64,000 nucleotides of DNA from Candidatus Methylomirabilota bacterium (GTDB lineage Bacteria > Methylomirabilota > Methylomirabilia > Methylomirabilales > 2-02-FULL-66-22). The stretch spans positions 1 through 64,000 of the forward strand of contig JACQVN010000062.1 in the NCBI GenBank assembly GCA_016209735.1, in the 5' to 3' direction. Below the pieces are notes generated by a model. It did not search any database and was not told the DNA's origin. It worked only from the letters and a program-made list of their open reading frames with translations. The stretch's first letter is position 1, and each line of letters begins with the position of its first letter. The position numbers and the translations under genes were made by a program. Below, piece by piece: positions 56,626 to 64,000 of this stretch.

Positions 56626-58485
56626 GTGTCCGACAAGAGCTCGACCGCCGCCGGCGTCCGCTGGGATCTCAGCGACCTGTTCGCCTCCCCCGATGACCCA
56701 CGCCTCGGCCAGCTCTTGACCGACTGCCAGCGTCGGGCCGAGCAGTTCGCCGAGCGCCATCGGACCATATTCCGGCAGGAGGGCGGGCCAGACCCCGCGA
56801 CCTTGCGGGAAGCCATCCAGGAGCTGGAGGCGATCCACGAGGACTTGGAGCAGGCCCGGGCCTTCGCCGGATTGCTGTACGCCGCCGACACGCAGCAGGC
56901 CGCGCACCGCGACCTGCGCGAGCGGGTCGAGCTGAAGGGTACGGCCATCGGCAACACCGTGCTCTTCTTCGAGCTGGACTGGATCGCCCTGTCCGACCTG
57001 CTGGCCGAGCCGCTCCTCGTCCATCCTGCCCTGGCGGAGTATCGCCACTACCTCGCCCAGGCCAGGAAGTATCGGCCGCACACCCTCTCCGAGCCGGAGG
57101 AGCAACTGCTCAACGAACGGGACAACACGGGACGCTGGGCCTTCGGCCGCCTGTTCACCGAGCTTCTCACCAGCCTGGGCTTTCCCCTGGAGCGGGACGG
57201 GAAGACGGAGCGCCTCACGCTGAGCGAGATGCTGGCGCTGGCTCACGACGCGGATCGGGATCTCCGGCGCCAGGCCCACGTCTCGGTCATGAACGTCCTG
57301 AGCCAGCATGCGCTGGTGCTCACCTTCGTCTACGACACCCTGCTCCAGGACCACCTCACGGCCGACCGCCTGCGCCGCTACCCTCACCCCATGGCCCAGC
57401 GCCACCTGGGCAACCAGATCGACGACGCTGCGGTGCAGCAGATGCTTCACGTGACCGAGGCCAACTACCCGGTGGCGCAGCGCTACTTCCGGCTGAAGGC
57501 GCGCCTCCTCGGCCTGCCGCGGCTTTCCGTCTACGACCAGTATGCTCCCGTGGGGGACGCCCTGCCGCGCTGCCCCTTCGCCCGCTCCCGCGAGATCGTG
57601 CTGGAGGCCTTCGCCGCCTTCTCCCCCGTCTTCCGGGAGGCGGCCCGGCAGTTCTTCGATCGGCGGTGGATCGATGCCGAAATCCGGCCCGGGAAACAGG
57701 ACGGGGCGTTCTGCGCCTCGCCGTCGCCGAGCCTCCACCCCTACGTTCTCTGCAATTACGCCGACACGCTCCGGGATGTGATGACGGTGGCCCACGAGCT
57801 GGGGCACGGCCTGCACGGATGGCTCTCCCGCCGGCAGAGGTTCTTCAACTACGACACTCCGCTCACCCTCGCGGAGACCGCCTCCGTGTTCGGGGAGTTC
57901 CTCGTGTTCGACCACCTGCTCGCGACCGAGACGGACCCGCGGGTCAAGCTGGCCCTCCTTTGCGGCAAGATCGAGGATACCTGCGCCACGGTCTTCCGGC
58001 AGGCGCTGCTCACCCGCTTCGAGCAGGCGGCCTTCGCCCGGCGACCCGCCGGCCGGCTGACTTCCGAAGCGGCCTGCGAAGACTGGCTGGCGGCTCACCG
58101 CGCTTACTATGGAGATGCCGTCGAGATGACGGAGCAGTACCGCTGGGGCTGGTCCTACATCCCCCACTTCATCCACACCCGATTCTACTGCTACAGCTAC
58201 GTCTTCGGCGAACTGCTGGTGCTCTCTCTCTACCGTCAGTACAAGGCGGAGGGGAACGCCTTCGTTCCCAAGTACCTGGCCCTCCTGGAGGCGGGTGGAT
58301 CGGACGCGCCAGAGGTCCTGCTCGGCCGGGTGGGGGTGGACATCCGCGCCGCCGATTTCTGGCAGCAGGGCCTGAGCGAGATCCAGAGCCTGGTGGAACG
58401 GGCCGAGGCGGCCGCGGCGGAACTGGGGCTGGAGCAGGAAAGCCATGAAGCAATGACCAATGAAGCAATGACCAATGACCAATGA
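56626..58485 (+). CDS. pepF: Oligoendopeptidase F (M3 family)
   Basis: TVAHELGHGLHGWLS (HExxH); SVFGEFLVFDHLL; GTG start. Confidence 0.95.
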   Translation: MSDKSSTAAGVRWDLSDLFASPDDPRLGQLLTDCQRRAEQFAERHRTIFRQEGGPDPATLREAIQELEAIHEDLEQARAFAGLLYAADTQQAAHRDLRERVELKGTAIGNTVLFFELDWIALSDLLAEPLLVHPALAEYRHYLAQARKYRPHTLSEPEEQLLNERDNTGRWAFGRLFTELLTSLGFPLERDGKTERLTLSEMLALAHDADRDLRRQAHVSVMNVLSQHALVLTFVYDTLLQDHLTADRLRRYPHPMAQRHLGNQIDDAAVQQMLHVTEANYPVAQRYFRLKARLLGLPRLSVYDQYAPVGDALPRCPFARSREIVLEAFAAFSPVFREAARQFFDRRWIDAEIRPGKQDGAFCASPSPSLHPYVLCNYADTLRDVMTVAHELGHGLHGWLSRRQRFFNYDTPLTLAETASVFGEFLVFDHLLATETDPRVKLALLCGKIEDTCATVFRQALLTRFEQAAFARRPAGRLTSEAACEDWLAAHRAYYGDAVEMTEQYRWGWSYIPHFIHTRFYCYSYVFGELLVLSLYRQYKAEGNAFVPKYLALLEAGGSDAPEVLLGRVGVDIRAADFWQQGLSEIQSLVERAEAAAAELGLEQESHEAMTNEAMTNDQ

Positions 58486-58488
58486 CTG
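58444..58488. repeat. CAATGAC short-period array overlapping pepF stop
   Basis: gaagcaat gaccaat gaagcaat gaccaat gaccaat gac. Confidence 0.75.
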
Positions 58489-58683
58489 ACCGGGGGCCAA
58501 GGAGCCGGTTGTCCTGGCCGTCGAATGCAGAAAACAGCGATCATGGAGACCGATGCCGCCGTGCCGAGCGAGTCCCCACTCGTGTTGTTCGATGTCCATT
58601 CCCGCTCGGCCGGCCGGCGCACCATCCAGCTTCTCCGGGAGGTCGCCACGCCCCCGAAGCCGGGCCACGGTGCCATTGCCTGC

Positions 58684-58798
58684 CGATGAAAAGCCAATGC
58701 AAAACTGACAACCGACAAGTAGAAACCGGTCGATGGCTTTTCATTGGTTCCGCCGAAGGCGGATCAGTTTTTCATTGTCGGTTTTGCATTGTCTTGGC
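58684..58798. repeat. 7-nt-period AAAACCGACA foldback array with internal hairpin
   Basis: gatgaaaagccaatgcaaaactgacaaccgacaagtagaaaccgg ... gttccgccgaaggcgg ... ttcattgtcggttttgcattg. Confidence 0.8.
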
Positions 58799-58799
58799 A

Positions 58800-59114
58800 T
58801 TACCCCAGGTCCGCGAGGGCCTGCGTGTATTCCTCGATCAGGGGCTGGTGATGGTGGCGACGGGCAGCGGCGAGACCCTCCTGGTAGGCTTGGCGCGCAG
58901 CGTCGGCCTGGCCCAGCCTGGCGAGGGATTGTGCCAGCATCCGGTACGCGGCACCCTCGTCCTCGGCCAGCGCCAGGTATGCGCGCAGGGCGGCGACGGC
59001 CTCGGCGTAGTTTTGCGCCTTGAAGTATTCGTGCCCCAGCATATAATGAGCCGTTCCGTCCTGGGGATCCTGGGCGATCATCTGCCGCAGCAACGCGATG
59101 CGGGGCACGGTCAT
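58800..59114 (-). CDS. Tetratricopeptide repeat protein
   Basis: DPQDGTAHYMLGHEYFKAQNYAEAVAALRAYLALAEDEGAAYRMLAQSLARLGQADAARQAY. Confidence 0.85.
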   Translation of the reverse strand: MTVPRIALLRQMIAQDPQDGTAHYMLGHEYFKAQNYAEAVAALRAYLALAEDEGAAYRMLAQSLARLGQADAARQAYQEGLAAARRHHHQPLIEEYTQALADLG

Positions 59115-59260
59115 TCCTCCGCTCCTTTTCAGATGAGCCGGCAACACCAATATAGCCGCGGGACGATCGCCCGGCAAGCTCGCGCCGGGGTGTCGGCTTG
59201 GCCCGGCAATCCTGGGCGGCTTCCCCCGTCGAGTTCGTTCCGCCCCCTTCGGGCAGCCTG

Positions 59261-60433
59261 ATGGCAGAGCGGCAGACAGGACAGCCACTGAAATCGAGGC
59301 CACGCGCCGTGCGGCGACCGCCTGGCGGCAGACAGCGCGTGGCGGAGCTGGAGGGCCAGCTCCGGGAGCTTCGCGCCTACTACGAGGATCTGCTGGGGAG
59401 CCTCCAGGACGGGCTGCTGATCCTGGACGGGCAGGGCGGCATCCTCTCCATGAACCAGGCCGCGGAGGAGCTCACCGGCCTCTCCGCCTCGCAAACGATG
59501 GGCCGGGTCATCGGCGACGCCTTCCCCCCGCTGGCCAGCCTGGCGGCCAAGACATTGGCGGCGGGGCGGAGTCACGCGGATTTTGACGGCGTGCTCCTCC
59601 GGGCGGACGGCGCCTGCCTGCGGGTGAGCGCCGTGGCCTCCGTGCTGAGCGACGCGGGAGGGACGAGCCGGGGGGTGGTCCTGGCCTTGCGCGACCTGTC
59701 CCGCGTGTCCGACCTGGAGGAGCAAGTCCGTCGCTCCGAGCGGCTGGCGGCCCTCGGCATCCTGGCAGCCGGCATCGCCCACGAGGTCCGGAATCCGCTG
59801 GTGGGCGTGCGAGGGGCGGCTCAACTGCTGGAGAAGGAGGCCGCCTTTCCGGACCAGCTTCGGGAGTACACGCAGATGATCGTCCGGCAGGTGGATCGGC
59901 TGAATCGGATCGTGAACGACCTCCTGGCGCTGGGTGCGCAGCGGCCCTTGGAGGCGCGTCCCTGCAATGTGCATCAGGTCCTGGAGGAGGCGCTCTCCCT
60001 GAGTGTGGCGACGCTAAAGCCGATGGGGCTCCAAGTCGCCCGGCAGTACGATCCGGAGATCCCGGCCGCCGCGGGCGACTTCGACCGGCTGCTGCAGGTC
60101 TTCCTGAATCTCATCCGGAACGGCATCGAGGCCATGCCGGGCGGGGGCGCGCTGACGGTCCGGACGCGGTTCGAACGAGCCGCCCCGCAGTGCGGGGGGC
60201 GGCCGGCGGTCCAGGTGGAGATCCAGGACCGCGGCCCGGGGATTCCGGACAAGGTTCACCCCAGGCTCTTCACCCCCTTCTTTACCAGCAAGGACGGCGG
60301 GACAGGATTGGGGTTGGCCATCAGTTTGCGCATCATCGAGGAGCACCGGGGGGCCATCGAAGCCCAGAATCGCTCGGGCGGCGGGGCGACCTTCCGGGTC
60401 TTCCTCCCCGTGGTCACGGAGCAGAAGGAGTGA
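59261..60433 (+). CDS. NtrB-like PAS-domain histidine kinase
   Basis: LGILAAGIAHEVRNPLVGVRGAAQLLEKE; GGTGLGLAISLRIIEEH. Confidence 0.92.
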   Translation: MAERQTGQPLKSRPRAVRRPPGGRQRVAELEGQLRELRAYYEDLLGSLQDGLLILDGQGGILSMNQAAEELTGLSASQTMGRVIGDAFPPLASLAAKTLAAGRSHADFDGVLLRADGACLRVSAVASVLSDAGGTSRGVVLALRDLSRVSDLEEQVRRSERLAALGILAAGIAHEVRNPLVGVRGAAQLLEKEAAFPDQLREYTQMIVRQVDRLNRIVNDLLALGAQRPLEARPCNVHQVLEEALSLSVATLKPMGLQVARQYDPEIPAAAGDFDRLLQVFLNLIRNGIEAMPGGGALTVRTRFERAAPQCGGRPAVQVEIQDRGPGIPDKVHPRLFTPFFTSKDGGTGLGLAISLRIIEEHRGAIEAQNRSGGGATFRVFLPVVTEQKE

Positions 60434-60438
60434 GGGCG

Positions 60439-61896
60439 GTGCCGGAGAAGCGGATCCTCGTGGTGGACGACGAGGAGAGCGTGCGCTGGGCGCTCTCCAA
60501 AGCGCTGGAGCGGGCGGGGTACCAGGTGGTCCTGGCGGCGGACGGCCCCGGCGGGAAACGGGAGGCGGCGGACCCGGCGGTGGAGCTTGTCCTCCTGGAC
60601 ATCCGGCTGCCGGGGCAGGATGGCTTGGCCATCCTGCGAGAGATCCGGGCCAGGCGCCCGGACGTCCCGGTGATCATGATGACGGCCTACGGGACGCTCC
60701 AGGTGGCCGTGGAGGCCATGAAACAGGGCGCCTACGACTACATCGGGAAACCCTTCGATGTGGACGAGCTCCTCCTGGTGGTGGAGAAGGCCCTCCAGGC
60801 GCGCGCTCTGGCCGAGGAGGTGGCCCGGCTGCGGCAAGCCACGGAGGGTCCTTTCGATCTCTCCGGCATCGTGGGTGGCAGCCCGGCCATGCAGCAGATC
60901 TTCAAGGCGGTGGGCAAGGTCGCCGGGACCGATCTCACGGTGCTCTTGCGCGGCGAGAGCGGGACCGGGAAGGAGCTCTTCGCCCGCGCCATTCACGAGA
61001 ACAGCCGCCGGAAAGGCCGGCCCTTCGTCCCCGTCAACTGTGCGGCGATCCCCCGCGACCTCTTGGAGAGCGAGCTGTTCGGCCACGAGCGGGGGGCCTT
61101 CACCGGGGCGGTGAGCGGGCGGCGGGGCCGCTTCGAGCAGGCCGAGGGGGGAACGGTGTTCCTGGATGAGATCGGGGACATGGACCTCAGCCTGCAGACC
61201 AAGCTGCTCCGGGTGCTCCAGGAGCGGCAGATCGAGCGGCTGGGCGCGGAGGGATCGATTCCGGTGGACGTACGGATCGTGGCGGCCACCAACCAGGAGC
61301 TGGAGGCCGCGGTGAGCCGGCGTGCCTTCCGGGAAGATCTCTTCTACCGGCTGAACGTGGTGAGTATCCACCTGCCTCCGCTGCGCGACCGCCGGGAGGA
61401 CCTGCCGGGCCTGGTGGCCCACTTCCTGGCAGCCTTCGCGGCCGAGCAGCGATCGGCCGCCAAGGTCGTCTCGCCGGAAGCCCTGGCGCTGCTCCGCGAG
61501 TACGCCTGGCCGGGGAACGTCCGGGAGCTGGAGAACGTGGTGAAGCGAGCGGCCGCCCTGACCACCACCCCCCTGATCCTCCCCGATCATCTGCCAGAGG
61601 CGCTGCACCGGAGCCAGCCGGTGCCAGAGGGGGGTGGCGCGGACCGGTTCCCCGCGGAATGGATCAAGCGGGAGCTTCAGCGGCTTAACGGGGCGCAGGA
61701 CGGCGCCCTGCAGGAGTACTTCGTGGGCTGCCTGGAGCGGCCGCTGCTCGAACTGGTCCTGCGTCGGACGGGGGGCAACCAACTGAAGGCGGCGGAACTC
61801 TTGGGCATCAACCGGAATACGCTGCGCAAGCGGATCAAGAAGCTGGGCCTCCCGCTGCCCAAGCGCGACGATCCCGGCGAGGCGGCGTCGAAATAG
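60439..61896 (+). CDS. NtrC-like sigma54-dependent response regulator
   Basis: REC domain; GESGTGKELFARAIHENS; ELFGHERGAFTGAV; GNVRELENVVKRA; Fis-type HTH. Confidence 0.95.
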   Translation: MPEKRILVVDDEESVRWALSKALERAGYQVVLAADGPGGKREAADPAVELVLLDIRLPGQDGLAILREIRARRPDVPVIMMTAYGTLQVAVEAMKQGAYDYIGKPFDVDELLLVVEKALQARALAEEVARLRQATEGPFDLSGIVGGSPAMQQIFKAVGKVAGTDLTVLLRGESGTGKELFARAIHENSRRKGRPFVPVNCAAIPRDLLESELFGHERGAFTGAVSGRRGRFEQAEGGTVFLDEIGDMDLSLQTKLLRVLQERQIERLGAEGSIPVDVRIVAATNQELEAAVSRRAFREDLFYRLNVVSIHLPPLRDRREDLPGLVAHFLAAFAAEQRSAAKVVSPEALALLREYAWPGNVRELENVVKRAAALTTTPLILPDHLPEALHRSQPVPEGGGADRFPAEWIKRELQRLNGAQDGALQEYFVGCLERPLLELVLRRTGGNQLKAAELLGINRNTLRKRIKKLGLPLPKRDDPGEAASK

Positions 61897-61930
61897 AAGC
61901 TCCCCAGGATCGCGGCCCCAGGGAGCTTTT
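61897..61930 (+). terminator. Rho-independent terminator after ntrC-like gene
   Basis: aagctccc ... gggagctt-tt. Confidence 0.7.
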
Positions 61931-62025
61931 CGTTGAGTAGACCGGACTAGTGGCTGATTGCAGTACTCCTCGATATATCCGGCGACATCTCTGCGTGCGC
62001 ATGCATGCCGCTACGCAAGCTCCCG

Positions 62026-62096
62026 TCGCTCCCGCGAAAGCGGGAGCCCACGGGCCGAATCTGGATTCCCGCTTGCGCGGGAATGACGCCGGGGGA
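62026..62096. repeat. GCTCCCGCGAAAGCGGGAGC and GGATTCCCGCTTGCGCGGGAATGACG palindromes
   Basis: Same pair of hairpins as 51011-51078 in opposite orientation. Confidence 0.75.
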
Positions 62097-62351
62097 GACG
62101 CCCCGGACATATCGGGCAATTCTGCAGGGAGACACTAGTCTGCTTGGAAGAGCAGAACTTGTTGCAACTGAGCCAAGTGTTGGCTCGAACGTTGCCTCCT
62201 CCGTCCGTCATTCCGGTCTCGATCTTCATCGGGATAGACTCCAGCCGGAATCCAGGCCGTAGCCCCTACCCTGGACGCCGGCTTTCGCCAGGGGGACGTG
62301 TGGGCTGTTCAGGGCGTGTCAAACGATTCATCGGTCTGAGGTGGAGCCTCG

Positions 62352-63305
62352 TTAATATTCGATCTTCACTCCCGCCACGCCCCATACCTCGAACCCTTTC
62401 CCCCCGGTAACGTTCAAGCCATTGAGGGCACTGGCGTTGGTCGGGCCTGCCAGCAGCTTGGGATTCTGACCGGGCCAGAGCAGGTGTGGGCCTCCCGAGA
62501 AAGTCCACTTTCCGTAGCGGGCAGGGATGAACTTCAGCGGAATATCCACCACGATGCCCAGGTCGGCGAAGCCGAAGCTCTTGTCCTGCACGGCGGCAGC
62601 CGTTACCACCTCGTAGTACTTGTCGAGGCTGAGTCCCAGGACGCACGGCAGATGAAGGCGAACAGGATAGTCCTTGACAACCGCTACCGAGATGCCGGGG
62701 TCGATGCCCACCTCGAAGTACATCCCCTTCCCGCCACCGGAGGGACCGGCCCCATCGGCGCCGCCCGATGTTTCTTTGGCCAGGAGAACGTACGGTGCCA
62801 GGCCGAAATCCTGATCCCCCGGCCGCTTGAACGGCCAGAGGCCGCTGTCGTCGAGGGCCAGCCTGCCGAAGACCTCTTGCACCTGGGGGGCCGAGCCGAG
62901 ACCGGGATAGGCATAGAGATTCCAGCCGCCCTCCAGGGTCAGCCGCTTGTAGAATGACAGGCCGCCGGAGAGATACACGTCCTGTTCGTAGTAATTGGTG
63001 GTGATGGGCGGGGCGATGGACTGGAAGTGGGAGAAGCCTGCGGCCTTCACGAAGCCCGCCGTCACGACGTCCTTTTCGCCCCCCTCGTAGAGGGTCGCCT
63101 TGAGTTCCAGGTAGGGCTGAAAATGCAAGCCGGCGTTACTCTGGGCGATGCCTCGGAAGTAATAGGACGATGGCACGTTCAGGACAACGGTCAGGGACAG
63201 GGCGCCTGTGTTGGGTGGCGGCCCCTCCCCGGCCAACACCGGAGTGCTGACCGCGATCAGAAGTCCCGCCAAGGCGGCGGCTCGCAGCGCGATAGGGTTC
63301 CTCAC
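62352..63305 (-). CDS. TorF-like putative porin/outer membrane protein
   Basis: Signal peptide; SLTVVLNVPSSYYFRGIAQSNAGLHFQPYLELKATLY; ggagg before GTG 63305. Confidence 0.65.
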   Translation of the reverse strand: MRNPIALRAAALAGLLIAVSTPVLAGEGPPPNTGALSLTVVLNVPSSYYFRGIAQSNAGLHFQPYLELKATLYEGGEKDVVTAGFVKAAGFSHFQSIAPPITTNYYEQDVYLSGGLSFYKRLTLEGGWNLYAYPGLGSAPQVQEVFGRLALDDSGLWPFKRPGDQDFGLAPYVLLAKETSGGADGAGPSGGGKGMYFEVGIDPGISVAVVKDYPVRLHLPCVLGLSLDKYYEVVTAAAVQDKSFGFADLGIVVDIPLKFIPARYGKWTFSGGPHLLWPGQNPKLLAGPTNASALNGLNVTGGKGFEVWGVAGVKIEY

Positions 63306-63342
63306 CGGTATCCTCCGCGGGCTTCTCGGTTGAGCCCGTTTT

Positions 63343-63451
63343 TTCACGCCAAGCTCGCCAAGGGCGCCAAGGCAAGCAGGGGACTGATCTTCTGTGGCCA
63401 GAGCCTGGAGAACAATATTTCTTGGCGTTCTTTGCGTGCTTGGCGAGAGAA
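63343..63451. mobile_element. MITE-like segment with diverged CGCCAAGGA inverted repeats, no gene
   Basis: cacgccaagctcgccaagggcgccaagg ... ttcttggcgttctttgcgtgcttggcgag. Confidence 0.45.
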
Positions 63452-63545
63452 CAGCAACCTTTCGGTCGAAAACTTGTGGCGGTTCCCCACCGATCGCGGC
63501 CCTCGTGAGCGCGATCGGTGGGGACCGAGGAGACGGCCGCGCCCC

Positions 63546-64000
63546 TCAGACGGCCGGCGCCTTGCGGGGGGCGAGCGAAGGGTCGGCCGCCGTCAGGTGC
63601 ATGGGGGCGGGGGCGCTGGGGATGCGCGCCGTCGAGGCGACCTGGAAGTCCGGGTAAGCGGGGATTCCGTGCTCGCCGACGTCCAGCCCTTCCGCCTCCT
63701 CTTCGGCGCTCACCCGGATGCCCAGGGTCAGCTTCAGGAGCATCCATGCGCCCAGGGAGACCAGGAAGGTGAAGACCCCCACCCCGGCCACCCCGGCCGC
63801 CTGGGCCAGGAGGAGCTTCATGCCGCCGCCGAAGAACAGCCCGGCGCCCGTCGTGTTGGGCAGGAGATCTTCGGCGAAGAGCCCCACGGCCAACGTGCCG
63901 AAGATACCGCAGACCAGGTGGACCGAGGTGGCCCCGACGGGGTCGTCGATCTTCGCTCGGTCGAAGAAAAGCACGGCACCGACCACGAGGCCCCCGGCGA
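63546..64000 (-). CDS. amtB: Ammonium transporter, C-terminal part (truncated by window edge)
   Basis: FFDRAKIDDPVGATSVHLVCGIFGTLAVGLFAEDLL. Confidence 0.93.
   Translation of the reverse strand, partial: AGGLVVGAVLFFDRAKIDDPVGATSVHLVCGIFGTLAVGLFAEDLLPNTTGAGLFFGGGMKLLLAQAAGVAGVGVFTFLVSLGAWMLLKLTLGIRVSAEEEAEGLDVGEHGIPAYPDFQVASTARIPSAPAPMHLTAADPSLAPRKAPAV

Noticed and set aside
1-64000. tRNA, rRNA or known riboswitch genes
   Set aside because: No cloverleaf with CCA-adjacent T-loop, rRNA signature or recognisable riboswitch core was seen by eye; a tRNAscan/Infernal run would be decisive.

Overview
High-GC bacterial chromosomal window, almost fully coding and mostly housekeeping. In order: a small AT-rich island, a decayed IS200-like/RAYT transposase remnant, a B12-binding radical SAM protein, galU, lon, RNase J, ftsK, lolA, yajQ, two multidomain signalling proteins, rimO, pgpA, a GxxExxY protein, cinA, thpR, glycerate kinase, a nadD-like gene, ffh-rpsP-khpA-rimM-trmD-rplS-rnhB-yraN, trxA, trpE-G-D-C-F-B-A, a GIY-YIG nuclease, two consecutive minor-pilin cassettes, pilMNOPQ, aroC, several small genes, a squalene/phytoene synthase, pepF, an NtrB/NtrC-like pair, a TorF-like porin and a truncated ammonium transporter. 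The unusual part is the intergenic DNA. Most gaps longer than about 90 bp hold arrays of 7-, 8- or 9-nt degenerate units (for example RGCTCAT, GGGCAATT, NNGTACGR, GAACCYNN, CGAATTG, ANYGACA, TCCCATGGG, CGCCAAGGA). These typically run in one orientation and then switch to the reverse complement, giving large imperfect foldbacks. Families recur at unlinked loci, sit beside one another in mosaics, interrupt the trp gene cluster, and supply C-terminal codons to several genes. Two small nuclease-family genes sit inside repeat-bounded segments: a GxxExxY/PDDEXK_3 gene inside a 526-bp segment with a 28-bp terminal inverted repeat (27/28 match), which also has gene-less counterparts of 149 bp and about 109 bp, and a GIY-YIG gene between copies of a REP-like palindrome. 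I regard these nuclease-repeat cassettes as the best candidate for an undescribed system; mobility is inferred, not shown. No tRNA, rRNA or CRISPR array was recognised. Taxonomy cannot be established from this alone.
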